A stretch of 64,000 nt of DNA from Coprinellus micaceus. Its lineage: Eukaryota; Basidiomycota; Agaricomycetes; Agaricales; Psathyrellaceae. A program made the translations under genes and the position numbers. Each line of letters begins with the position of its first letter. Position 1 is the stretch's first letter. Where the stretch lies: contig OX596335.1 in NCBI GenBank assembly GCA_951394405.1, positions 992,001 through 1,056,000 of the forward strand, given 5' to 3'. Below are positions 45,219 through 56,503 of the stretch, one piece after another. Below the pieces are notes generated by a model. It was not told where the DNA came from and made no database searches. It saw only the letters and a program-made list of their open reading frames with translations.

Positions 45219-46387
45219 ATGTTCAAGCTCAGCACACTCACGACATTGTTCTGCACTGCGGCGCTCGTGTCCCAGTCCGTCGTCGGGCGGGGTATTCCCT
45301 ACCGGTACAGACGATCCGTCCCAGTCTACCGACGCGCACTTCAGGTGGAGACCCTGGATGGGAGCCCGGTCGATCGTAGGTCCCCCCTCCTCTCCCCTGT
45401 CACCTTGAAGCAGTTGGACTGCGGTTCGAGGCACAGTGCAAGCGGTTCACTTCGCTAACCTGCATTCGTACAATCCACAGCTCTCATCGTGGACTTCTTG
45501 GACCAATTCGAGTACATGAAGAACGAAGCCGACAACGGTGAGCTCCCCACCTCCTATTCACCCATCACACCGCCCTAACGTCCACCCCGCAGCGGTCGTG
45601 GGCACCAGCCAATACAGTTCCATCATGAGCGAGTACTCCGCCGTCAGCTCAACGCGTACGTCCCCTCTATTTTTACTCCCTATTCCAATATTAGACGCCC
45701 TAATAATAACATTCCTCCTCGTGTCCTTATGGTCGCGGTCTTCAGTCAGCTCGTACATGTTAGGCTACGCGACTTTCGTTACCGCTACCGCGACAAGCAC
45801 CGCGGTCCCCACCCCACAACCGACATCTGGGACTCCAGCGGAGGGCGAGGGGGACCTGCCAGAAGAGGATGGAGAGACGGAGACGCAACCTAAACCCACT
45901 GTGGTCCCTACGCCTACGCCTACCGCTGCTCCCCCGGTGACCACGAGCTCGAAGGACGGTACGCGACATCCATCCCTAATATGAGTATGGGAGCTAATGG
46001 CAATTGAAACTCACTCAGGTCCTGTTATAATCACTGTCGTCCCTCAGACCAACACCGCGATCGTCATCATCGCGTCGGACGGCACGACCAACACCATTAC
46101 GCGGACGGCTACCGCCGCGAGGGGCAAGGAGACTGTCACTGTCACCAAGAATGCGTCGGACGAGGCTGTCCCGCGTTCCGTTACGACTTCGGTGAGGCCA
46201 GGGCAGACGGCTATCGCAGCCAACTCTGAGGCTGGTGACGTCCCGTGAGTCTTCCTTCTTGTTCCCTGGGTTTGAACAAAGTGGCTAAATCCCCTATAGG
46301 AAGAACGATGCGCGCGGTCTGATAGCGAGTGCTCGCCAGGGCTTGTGGTTGGTTCCGGCGGGTATGGTGCTAATGAGTGTGTTTTGA
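45219..46387 (+). CDS. Thr/Pro-rich secreted surface protein, probably GPI-anchored
   Basis: Start at 45219 with a signal peptide (MFKLSTLTTLFCTAALVSQS). A short basic stretch with dibasic sites follows (IPYRYRRSVPVYRRAL), then small exons containing LIVDFLDQFEYMKNEADN and VVGTSQYSSIMSEYSAV. The central part is Thr/Pro-rich (TATATSTAVPTPQPTSG, PTVVPTPTPTAAPPVTTSS), suited to O-glycosylation. A following Thr/Val-rich segment reads VVPQTNTAIVIIASDGTTNT. The C-terminus GLWLVPAGMVLMSVF is hydrophobic, consistent with a GPI signal. Six or so exons were placed by eye, and the middle ones are least certain. No family assigned. Confidence 0.65.
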
Positions 46388-46571
46388 TTGGATATTGCTT
46401 GTAGAATATGAGATTGTCATAGACAAGAGGCTCGAATGTCGAGAGGTTGGCGAGACGCATTCCAGGTCGGGGTCTAGGCAATCATGGACTGGAGGGAATG
46501 TGGTAGATTGATATCCCGAGCACGGACTAGTAGGGTACAATGCATGACGGAGGGAGGGGGCCTAAACGAAT

Positions 46572-47167
46572 TTACTGCTCCAGGTTCTTGTTGACCTTTA
46601 AACGCATGTGGTATGAGAAACGCGAGTGGAGGTGAATGGGATAGGGGGACGTACGTGCTCGTTCCAGAAGAGCGAGTTCATGCCCCAGGGGAAGGGCTTG
46701 CCGCGCCTGTTCAAGAAGTCGTAGGCAGGGGTCTCGGGGAGCTCGCCGCCGTTCTCGTGTTTGAGGTGCTCGATGTGGGCAGCGTGCTCCTTCTCGGCGT
46801 TGTAGACCCAGGCGGTGCAGACGGCAACTGGATCCTTGTCAGCCTAGCCTGGTAGCGATGGAAGCGGAAACGACTCACTGCCAGGGAGGCAGGCGAAGTA
46901 GCTGAATACAACGATTGAGTAGTGTTCGAATGCTCGGAGACGTTTAGACAAACCTGATCTTCCTCCAGAGGTCGGTGGTCTCTGCAAACAACTACGTCAG
47001 GAAGCGTCCAAAAGGTGCAGGATTAAACGAGACACACGAGCAGCGTGGTGCTGGAGAGCCTGCTCCTCGGCGAGGTATTGCTTGATAGCGGCAGGCTCGG
47101 TGGAGAAAGCACGACGAGGAGCCGCGCGGGCGACGGTGCGAGCTGCGTTCCTAAGAGCGAAGGACAT
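46572..47167 (-). CDS. cox13: Cytochrome c oxidase subunit VIa (Cox13/COX6A), mitochondrial
   Basis: Nuclear-encoded accessory subunit of respiratory complex IV. Start at 47167 gives a mitochondrial presequence (MSFALRNAARTVARAAPRRA). The mature protein has ETTDLWRKISYFACLPGI and a membrane segment continuing AVCTAWVYNAEKEHAAHIEH, then the conserved PAYDFLNRRGKPFPWG and MNSLFWNEHV, and ends NKNLEQ at 46572. The introns are small, with one after EHV. The gene is divergent from rpn2, with 208 bp between start codons. Confidence 0.94.
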
Positions 47168-47374
47168 CGAGACGAAGAGACTGAGTGGGGGTTTGATTTT
47201 CTGGATCGTTGCAGGGTTGTTTCGGAGTCGCCGACTCACGGTGAGCTCGGTGTTTGGGCGTGTTTGAATTTGGGGGTGCAGGTGACTTGTGTGGGACGCG
47301 TCACCGCCAATTGAAAGTCGAGCACACCGAACCGGGAGTTTAATCTGCAAAGACCCTGTTTCTACTTCCCCCTC

Positions 47375-50300
47375 ATGGTCCGACAACAGTCCTCCGCTGC
47401 GGGCGTCCTCGCGCTCCTCCAGGAGCCAGATCCCCTCTTCAAGCAGCATGCTCTCAATGTGCTCAACCCGCTCGTACCACAGTTCTGGGCAGAGATCTCA
47501 GAACATATTGGCGAAATGTAATTATCGACCGCGACGTTATATGGTACTCAAAGTTGACGTTCTATGCAGCGAAGCCCTCTACGAGAGCAGCGACTTCCCA
47601 AAGCCAGCTCGCGACGCGGCAGCATTGCTCGCCTCTAAAGTCTACTACTATCTCGGCGAGTACGAGGAAGCTTTGTCCTTCGCCCTTGGTGCCGGAAGCG
47701 CGTTCCAGAATGAGGGGCGCACGCCAGGGTCTGAAGAGTATATTGAGACTATCGTTTGTGCGTGCTCCGGTCGTCCTCCGTGTTTAATTGATTCTGATAT
47801 ACGCGTCATGCAGCCAACGCTATTGATCGCTATATCCAGGCGCGGAAGAACGAGAAGGCTGATAGCTCAAAGATCGACTCGAGGTTGCAGGGAATAATTG
47901 AAGGTATCTTTGAGAGGTGCATTTCCGAAGGAGAGTTCAAGCAGGTGAGTGCTCCGAGAGCAATCCCAGTTCGATTTCTCATTCGTTTCAGGCCATCGGT
48001 ATCGCTCTCGAATCCCACCGGCTAGACATCATCTCCAAGCTCTACGCCCACACCAATGACGTCTCGTTATTGTCGTATGCCATGGAGGGCGTCCTCGACA
48101 CCGGCTTCTCTCTCTCATATCGCGATCAGGTCCTCCGGTTCCTCTTCCCCCTGTTCCCTCTACCCACCATCGGCGACGCGTCACCACACGTACACGCTGT
48201 AACCCGCCTCCTTGTCGCATTAAGCGACCCCGACCTCACCCTTCCCTTCCTCTCGTCCCTCATCTCCACCCAACCCCTCCTCGCATACCAGATCGCGTTC
48301 GACCTCGTCGAGGGCGGATCACAAGATTACCTGGAGAACCTCCGAACATCGCTACCCGAGGGCGACGAGGACACGAAGCCGATATACGACAAGCTCCGCC
48401 AGATTCTCACCGGAAAGGAATCTGTGAAGCTGTACCTCGAATTCCTCAAGCGAAACAACCAGACCGATCTCCTCATCCTCAAGAACACCAAGGACGCTCT
48501 CGAGGCCCGCTCCTCGCTATACCACACCGCGTTGACACTCCAAAACGCGTTCATGCACGCCGGTACTACGGCCGACATCTTCCTGCGGGAGAACCTGGAG
48601 TGGCTCGGTGTTGCGAGCAACTGGGCCAAGTTCTCTGCCACTGCTGGGCTCGGTGTGATCCACAAGGGCTTCTTTGAGCAGGGTCAAACCATCCTCGGAC
48701 CTTACCTCCCTCAAGCTGCCGGAGAGAGCAACGTTCCTGGGGCCAACTACTCCGAGGGTGGTGCGCTCTACGCCCTGGGCCTGATCAACGCGGGTTGCGG
48801 TAGCGACGTCACTTCCTACCTCCGTGAAGCGCTTAGGAGCGCCCAAGGAGAAGTCGTCCAGCACGGAGCTGCACTTGGTCTTGGTATCGCGGGGATGGGC
48901 TCAAAGAGCATGGAGGCGTTTGAGGATCTCAAGAACGTCCTCTTCACCGATTCCGCTGTGGCTGGTGAGGCTGCTGGGTTCGCCATGGGGTTGGTCATGC
49001 TCGGGACTGGCGCTTCTGAGCCTGTTCGCGAGATGCTCCAGTACGCCCATGAGACTCAGCACGAGAAGATTATTCGTGGTTTGGCGATGGGAACTGCATT
49101 CATCTATTACGGTCGCCAGGAGGAAGCCGACGAGACTGTTAAGCAGTTGCTCGCCGAGAAGGTTCGCTTTTTCATCCCTTATACCCGCCTATATGTTAAC
49201 GACAAACGCAGGATCCTATCCTGCGATATGGTGGTGTCTATACCCTGGCGCTCGCTTACGCAGGAACAGCGAACAACGACGCCGTTCGCAAGCTCTTGCA
49301 CATCGCCGTCTCGGATGTATCCGACGATGTCCGTCGTGCGGGTGTGACTGCGCTTGCGTTCTTGCTCTTTAAGAACCCTAGCCAGGTTCCTCGCGTCGTC
49401 CAGTTGCTCAGCGAGAGTTATAACCCCCATGTTCGTTGTGGTGCCACGTTGGCCCTCGGTATCGCTTGTGCTGGAACTGGTCTCCAGGTACGCGCGTTAT
49501 TTGGTTCGTGTCTTGACTTTTGCTGATTGTTTCGTCCAGGATGCTATCGAAATCCTCGAGCCCATGACCAAGGATAGCGTCGACTTTGTCCGCCAGGGTG
49601 CCTTCATCGCCCTCGGCATGATCCTCGTCGAGCAATCCGAAGCCGCCTCCCCCTCCTTCGCGTCCACGCGCGCAAAGTACGCCAAAGTCATCGCCGACAA
49701 GCACGAAGACTCCGTCGCCCGCTTCGGTGCCGCCATCGGGGCTGGCTTCATCGACGCTGGAGGCCGGAACGTCACCATCAGCCTCCAAAGTCGCGCTGGC
49801 AGCCCCAACACCAGCGCCATCGTCGGTATGGTGCTGTTCTGCCAGTTCTGGTACTGGTTCCCCCTCGCGCATGCCGCTGCGCTGTCGTTCTCCCCTACGG
49901 GTATCATTGGGTTGAATGAGGACTTGAAGGCGCCGCAGTTTGATTTTGTGTCGAATGCGAAGCCTAGTACGTTTGCGTATCCTGCTGCTACGAAGCCCCC
50001 GAAGAAGGAGGCGGCGACGAAGGTGGCAACTGCTGTGCTTTCGACTACGGCGAAGGTTAAGGCGAGGGAGAAGAAGAAGGCGGCGGCTGAGGGTGAATCC
50101 ATGGATCTTGTAGGTTCCCCCGTTTGCTGTATAGATTCTGAGCTGACATAGTCCCAACAGGACAAGATCGACGAAGGGGATGTCGAGATGAAGGTAGAGG
50201 ACTCCAAGGACGGCGATGTCACTCCTATTCATAGCTTGAGCGACGAGAACAAACCCTCGTCGTCAAAGAAGAAGCTCGAGCCCACCTCGGAAATCAAGCC

Positions 50301-50747
50301 CAACTTCTCCCGGATCACCCCCGCCCAGCTGCAATACGTCTCCTTCCCGAGCGACGGGCGGTACCAGCCCGTCCGCACCGTGACGGCCATCCCCTCTGCG
50401 AAGGCCAGCGGGAAGGGCGCGGCCATCGCCAAGACCCTGGGGCTTGGGTCGGATAGGTTCGGGGGAGGCGGAGGGATATTGATATTGACGGATTCGAGAC
50501 CGGATGAGGAGGCTGAGTTTATAGAGTTGGAGACGCCGGAGATTGCCCCTCCCCCGCCGGAGGTGACGCCTGCGGGAGCGGCTGGGGCGGGTGGGGCGAC
50601 GGGGCCGAATATTTCGTTGGATGAGAGTGTGCCGGATGCGGCGCCGCCAGAACCGTTTGAGGTTAGTCGTGCTTTTTTCTTTTTTTGTGATGAGATGGAT
50701 GCTGATGAGAGTCTTTTGAACAGTACCCCTTTGACAATGACACTTAG
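47375..50747 (+). CDS. rpn2: 26S proteasome regulatory subunit Rpn2 (PSMD1)
   Basis: Largest base subunit of the 19S regulatory particle; a docking scaffold. Start at 47375 ([20 protein letters not shown]). Exons continue with [37 protein letters not shown] and a long helical region. A toroid of proteasome/cyclosome repeats follows, visible as [75 protein letters not shown] and [13 protein letters not shown]. The C-terminus has a Lys/Glu-rich segment ([16 protein letters not shown]), a conserved [16 protein letters not shown] and RYQPV, then an acidic/Pro end. The last exon is tiny and encodes YPFDNDT with TAG at 50745-50747. Total about 1,000 residues in about nine exons. Confidence 0.95.
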
Positions 50748-50944
50748 GCTATCGCTTGGTTGCAGACAATTTGTTACTTTGTACTTTCATCATCGTTCGT
50801 ATAGATCACTGTTAATCTTCTGAAGCTTTTCACGGTCAGAACTTGTTCGTTTCCCTCTTTTGCACGAGGTTGATTTCAGGGTTGGACTCGGGTTTGGCCG
50901 CTTCATTTCCCCTTTCTCGTTCGTCTGCTCGCGTTCGGTTGTTC

Positions 50945-51850
50945 GAAGGGTTCCGGACCTCCGCCGAGTTGGGATCCTGGACGATTACCAGGGGATCGCA
51001 CGGATGAGTGGTGATCAGAGCCCTCTCGACGGTCGAGCGGCTATTGACGTTTTTAGGGATCACGTCTTCGATGAAGGTGCATTGGTGAAGAAGCTGGGGC
51101 CCTACGCCATCACATGCGCGATGAGGGGGAGGTCGCCGTTCCTTCGCTCAGCCTTCCCAACCTGAGGTGCGTCCGATTCCGGTTTATACATACGCGACGG
51201 AGTGGCGCTTACCGTGTTCAAGTTTATCGCCACGAAAGATGCACTCTCGTAGTGGGTAAGAGGATGGGTAGCTAGCCTATCCGCGAGCACATCTGGGCTC
51301 TAATTCTGTCGACCGTGCGCTATGTCTGCGTCGAGGATTAGAACATCAAGACGAGGAACCCTTAGTGGCAGTCTGCAAAGCACCCTTTTGACAGGGCTTT
51401 GCGGTAAAGATCTTGGGGATACTCGGGATCGGGAAGCTTGGTAGCGATACCGAGGGTAGGGTTCTTGCTTTGCGAACGTTGTTGGGACGTGAGAGCGAGC
51501 GTTGGCCTGGCTCTTTTGTTTTGTTTGTAGATGGTGAGGGTCTTTGATTTAAAGGTTCTCGGATGGTCCCTGCGTTCGACCAGGAAGAAAGTAGGAGCCG
51601 CTGGAGCGGAGGTTCAGTGATGTCGTTTCTCTGCATCTGGTCCCGGCAGAGTCTACGAGGACATCGAGACGGCCCTTGGTGGACGCGCAGGAAATTTGGT
51701 GGAGCCTCTGATGGTTTGCAGGGACAGGGGCGTGGTTGGATGTGTACGATGTGGAACCACTACCACTGGACCGTCCCATTCGAAGCCTGGACAATGTGAC
51801 TTATCGCCTCATACTACTGCGGGCTTGTCGGATGATAATTGGAAGGTGAG
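50945..51850 (+). pseudogene. Decayed D-isomer-specific 2-hydroxyacid dehydrogenase
   Basis: Fragments of the family occur in the correct order but in different frames. First comes RVGILDDYQGIA with AIDVFRDHVFDEGALVKKLG and YAITCAMRGRSPF (50960-51150). A shifted frame then reads SLPNLR, and after an intron-like gap FIATKDALS ends at a stop. A Rossmann segment KILGILGIGKLGSDTEG follows at about 51400-51450. The catalytic end reads RPLVDAQEIWWSL, a stop, then FAGTGAWLDVYDVEPLPLDR and SLDNVT (about 51680-51800). Another frameshift follows, then LSPHTTAGLSDDNWK. Multiple stops and frameshifts show that it is dead. It belongs to a different subfamily from ser33. Confidence 0.85.
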
Positions 51851-52206
51851 TCAATGTAGAAGTCGAACCGCAGCCGCTGTTGACACGGTCCTAAGTAGGT
51901 CTTTTATGGGGACACGGTGTAGAACATTGTCCATTTTTTTTGCTGGGAGTGGACCCATATCCACCCTCTGCCACTTGACCTATACTACGTTTGTACTTGG
52001 GGTTGGGCAATGAGCATTGTGGAATATACAAAGAAATTAAGGTTGATAAGGGCATGTGTTGATCGCGTTGATCGAGGTCACGAAAATCACGCCCTGAGCC
52101 CGCACGGTCTTTTGTAGGACATCGCATCCCAAACTCAACTCTCCCTTCTACTCCCATCTAGCCTCACACTTCACCTCATCGCACTCCCTCAAAGAGTATA
52201 TCACAA

Positions 52207-54113
52207 ATGGAGCCTGGCGAATCTCGAACCATGAAGGCGCGTAGGGAAGGTTTGTCTTGATCTCTCGTCGTAAATTATCGCGATCCTTTGTTAACGCGCG
52301 TTCCACCCCCATCCAGCCTACAAGGCCAAGGGTGCTCTCAAGCAGGACGATCTCAGGCGTCGTAGGGAGGAGCAGCAGGTCGAAATTAGGCGCCAGAAGC
52401 GAGAGGAAAACATTTCAAAAAGGCGAAACTTCCTGCCCGGCTCTGGCGCTGACTCTGATGAGGAGGGCGGTGGCGGCAACTGGGATCCCCCGGTGAGTAG
52501 GCCACATAGGGTGAAGATTACCTCGATTGCTCATTCGTATATGCGCTTTAGCTCGCCGAGGAGATGATTGGAGGTGTCTTCTCTGATGATCCTGAGCGCC
52601 AACTCGACGCGACCACCAAGTTCCGCAAGCTCTTGTCCAAGGAGAAGAACCCCCCGATCGAGCGTGTTATCGAGTGCGGTGTCGTGCCCCGTTTCGTCGA
52701 GTTCCTTCAGACCGGCCACTCCATGCTTCAGGTAGGGTTTCGATGCCCTTTACCCGCCTTAATCGTTGGTGATTGACTCGTCTTGTGCCACAGTTCGAAG
52801 CCGCGTGGGCGCTTACCAACATTGCCTCTGGCACCGCCGAGCACACTCAAGTCGTTATCGGCGCCCAGGCTGTTCCAGAGTTCATCAAGCTCCTCTCTTC
52901 GCCAGTCCTCGATGTCCGGGAACAGGCCGTCTGGGCTTTGGGCAACATCGCTGGTGACAGCCCTCAGTGCAGGGACTACGTCCTCCAGCAGGGTGCCCTC
53001 CGTCCCTTGTTGGCCCTCCTCAGCGAAAACCACAAGATCAGCATGCTCCGTAACGCCACCTGGACCCTGAGCAACTTCTGCAGGGGCAAGTCTCCCCAAC
53101 CCGACTGGGAGTTGGTAAGAACCCTGTCCTCGTGTTGTATCGATCACGTTCTCATTCCCGTCCCGTACAGATCTCCCCTGCTCTCACCGTCCTCACCAAG
53201 TTGATCTACTCTCTCGATGACGAGATCCTCATCGACGCATGCTGGGCGATTTCCTACCTCTCGGACGGTTCCAACGATAAGATCCAAGCTGTTATTGAAT
53301 CCGGTGTCTGCAGGCGCCTCGTCGACCTCTTGATGCACCCTTCGACTTCGGTACAGACACCCGCACTCCGATCCGTGGGAAACATCGTTACTGGTGATGA
53401 CCTCCAGACTCAAGTTGTCATCGCTTCTGGCGCTCTCCCTGCTCTCCTGTCTCTCCTCTCGTCCCCCAAGGATGGCATCCGTAAGGAGGCTTGCTGGACC
53501 ATCTCCAACATTACCGCCGGATCCCCTCCTCAGATCCAGTCCGTTATTGATGCCAACATCATTCCTCCTCTGATCAACATCCTTCAAAATGCCGACTTCA
53601 AGACCAGGAAGGAGGCTTGCTGGGCGATCTCCAATGCCACCTCTGGTGGATTGCAGGAGCCTGCGATCATCCGGTACCTCGTGTCCCAGGGGTGCATCAA
53701 GCCTCTGTGCGACCTCTTGACCATGATGGACAACAAGATCATCCAGGTCGCTCTCGATGGTCTCGACAACATCCTCAAGATCGGTGAGGCCGACAAGAAC
53801 GCTGCTGGTCCCGGTGCCGCCAACCAGTATGCCCTCTACGTTGAAGAGGCTGGTGGAATGGTTACCATCCACAACCTCCAGCAACACGACAACTTGGAGA
53901 TCTACAAGAAGGCGTTCAACATCATGGACAAGTACTTCCCTGACGAGGATGACGTCGATGCCAACATTGGTGCTGCTCAGGTTGACGCCTCTGGTGCCTT
54001 TGCTGTACGTTCTGCCTCTTGTTCTTTGCGATGCAACCGCTCACCGAATTCTCCTCTAGTTCCACTCCGATATGAACGCCCCCCAGGGCGGCTTCAGCTT
54101 CGGTGGCCAGTAG
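52207..54113 (+). CDS. srp1: Importin alpha (karyopherin alpha, Srp1)
   Basis: Adaptor that binds classical nuclear localisation signals and delivers cargo to importin beta. Start at 52207 ([15 protein letters not shown] joined by a small intron to [20 protein letters not shown]): the importin-beta-binding domain with its Arg/Lys clusters. Armadillo repeats follow with the NLS-binding Trp/Asn ladder clearly visible: [63 protein letters not shown]. The C-terminal acidic region ([16 protein letters not shown]) leads to a last short exon [17 protein letters not shown], ending with TAG at 54111-54113. About 535 residues, the normal length, in six or seven exons. Confidence 0.97.
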
Positions 54114-54591
54114 ATGCTTTAGTTTCATTGCTCGGTTGTCGAACTTTAACTTGCTTTCTTCACCTTTCTTTCTTGACCCGGCTTTTCTAGCGTTACGATC
54201 TCGTTTTCGTGTAATTGTTTTAGTAGCTTCTCTCTACATTCTCGCCCCCATTAAGTATCAACAGCAATTACGAAGTTAAATTTGTCTCCATCCTCAGCCT
54301 CTACCTCCACAGTCGCTCCATCCGCTTTCTTGACGCTTTCTTTTCGTACGTTTCCTTCCACTGTTCTCCATGTATTTGTTCTTTGCAACGATAATGAATG
54401 TATTCACGCATGGTAACCAAAATCCAAATCAACTTCGATTGGCCCCCCTTCCGTACGAGATCTATGCACGTTTATTGTGGTAGGAGAAGGTACGAAGCCA
54501 CCATGACCACGCGATCGTCCGGATTCAGATCAGCAAATTAGGCGCGTGCGCGATCCATCAACTTGTCCTCGAACCACCACTGCTGCTGACC
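54114..54591. other. Intergenic region between srp1 and lsm5
   Basis: 478 bp with the T-rich 3' flank of srp1 and the lsm5 promoter. No gene or repeat seen. Confidence 0.5.
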
Positions 54592-55119
54592 ATGTCCTCT
54601 CAGATCCTTCCTTTGGGTACGTTTACAACCCAGCTTGCAGCCTATTACGCGATCTTGACGAAAGGCGACGTGCAGAACTCATCGATAGGTGCATTGGGTC
54701 CAAGATCTATGTCATTATGAAGAGCGAGCGCGAGTTCAGCGGGACTCTGCTTGGTTTTGATGATTTCGTCAGTCAGTTCTTCCTCTTCCTTCTTAGGTTG
54801 CTTTGCGTGGAAGGAAGACGGCTTATATCTGGTGGTGTGGTGCAGACATGGTTCTCGAAGACGTGACAGAATAGTGCGTTTTGGGGTTCAAATGCTCTTC
54901 CTCGTGTTCTAATCCCTGCTACGCTCTTCTGCGTCGCGTTTTACAGTGAAAATACCCCCCAAGGGAGGAACGCCACGAAGCTCGCACAGACACTGTTGAA
55001 TGGGAACAATATCTGCATGGTGCGTTGGCCTTCAATCGTCGCGACGAGGTTGGATACTCACCCTGGCGTTGACGCGGTATCTCTAGCTTATTCCTGGAAG
55101 TGAGGGTCCTCAGGATTGA
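54592..55119 (+). CDS. lsm5: U6 snRNA-associated Sm-like protein LSm5
   Basis: Member of the LSm1-7 and LSm2-8 rings that act in mRNA decay and U6 snRNP stability. It is split into tiny exons missed by simple frame scans. Exon 1 is 54592-54616, and exon 2 runs from 54676 to 54771. A third small exon gives [10 protein letters not shown]; a fourth starts [14 protein letters not shown]; the last is 55087-55119. The joined protein is about 84 residues: [20 protein letters not shown].., with the Sm1 motif in [19 protein letters not shown] and the Sm2 motif in [15 protein letters not shown]. Each junction restores the family sequence exactly, which supports the splice choices. Confidence 0.94.
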
Positions 55120-55855
55120 GATGTGGTTGGGATAGCACACCAAGGTGCTGGGAGGATGGTGCATGTAGGCTATGGATATATTGTGAGCCTTCTATCTGAG
55201 CTGTGGGGAAACGCGAAAGCTGATGAGCGTGGGCGTAGGTAAAATAGGCTTCCGTGGAGGACACCCGATGGACCGCCAGTGCAATCGAATTGCTTTTCCT
55301 CCATTCAAATATCGCACGCGAGGGTTGTCCTCCGGGTAGACTTACATTTCTGCAAGCAGTTTCATCAACGTGAACGCTCGTATGGTCTGAACCCTGTACA
55401 GCTTTGGAGGGCGAGGTTCAGTAGACGCCCTCTTGCATTTAAGTTGTTCATGTCACTAGGCTGCCTGAAGAGGACCTGCGGATATGAGTCTTCTACCCCT
55501 TTCCGTTTCTACTACAAGCTCGTATCAACGGGTGGAACCCGGGAATGCAGCCAATTCACGGGCCCACTGGCGTAATAAGCAGCCGGCCTTAATATAGTGG
55601 CCTCGTTCGGTGTACCACTATATTTGTCTTGATATCCCTTATTATTCGGAGCGGCCTTTGTCCGCGGCTGGGTTCTAATCCAGACCCCCCTCCTCCTCGT
55701 ACCTTCCGAGGGTTCGGCACGAGCGGGCCGCCCATCACGTGTTCGAAATTTAGTTGGCGAAGTCGCGACGCCGACGAGTGGGACTTGCCTGAACGCCGTC
55801 ACCATCCCGCCGCGCCCTCTACACCTACTCTCTTGGGCATCCACAACCAACCACC
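55120..55855. other. Intergenic region between lsm5 and mrps16, with a strong hairpin
   Basis: 736 bp without a supported gene. AATATAGTGG at 55591-55600 and its exact complement CCACTATATT at 55615-55624 can form a 10-bp stem with a 14-base loop, about 230 bp before the mrps16 start. The role is unknown. Confidence 0.45.
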
Positions 55856-56271
55856 ATGCCCGTCCGAATCCGAATGTCAGTGCACGGTCCCCGCAACCGG
55901 CGCATCTTCCACATCAACGTCGTCGAGGGCAGGAAGAAGCGGGACGCCAAGCCCGCTGAGTTACTCGGGATATACGACCCGCACATCCCTGTTGGCGAGA
56001 AGACGAAGACAATTCAGTGGAGTGTGGATAGGATACGGTATTGGTTGAGTGTGGGCGCGCAGCCGAGCACGTCGGTGGTTAAGTTGTTGGAGCTGGTGCG
56101 TGTATTCTGTTCCTGTTGGGTGAAGCCGTGAGTGAGCTCAATGGGTATTCTTGGATATTTTAGGGAGGTATCTTGAAGCCTGGAAACCCATACCGCTCAA
56201 ATCCTACGCCAAAGAGCGATTCACCAACGCTGAAAGCTCTTGCGGCAGCCCGAGCGGCGGCCTCGTCATAA
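55856..56271 (+). CDS. mrps16: Mitochondrial ribosomal protein bS16m
   Basis: Small-subunit protein of the mitochondrial ribosome, of bacterial S16 type. Exons 55856-56095 and 56164-56271 give 115 residues. The S16 pattern is clear: MPVRIRMSVHGPRNRRIFHI, GRKKRDAKPAELLGIYDPH, then IQWSVDRIRYWLSVGAQPS, and across the intron LLELGGILKPGNPY. The C-terminal tail is Ala/Ser-rich. Fungal S16 homologues import without a long presequence, which fits the start here. It is convergent with the acyl-CoA-binding gene. Confidence 0.94.
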
Positions 56272-56503
56272 GCCAACGGTCTACCCCAGCTTCCTTTCCC
56301 GGGGATCTACAACACCAGACGACGAAGCCAACACAAGGCGGCATAGCTCTCGTATCAGGAGAAGGGACTACCATCGAAATCGAACGCCTAACCAACCTCC
56401 GGAAGCCACCTACTTCCCCGTATTCGCCGAGCCCATACTCCAAAACCCGGACCGACCACATTTCCTACTCTACGGTATACACTGTCGTATGTAATTTTAA
56501 TGC

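Noticed and set aside
49408..50222. Two long minus-strand frames opposite rpn2
   Set aside because: Antisense of a clearly coding exon; no family resemblance.
55671..55690. GGTTCTAATCC, resembling a TpsiC arm
   Set aside because: No matching acceptor or D-arm upstream on either strand; only the loop-like sequence is present.
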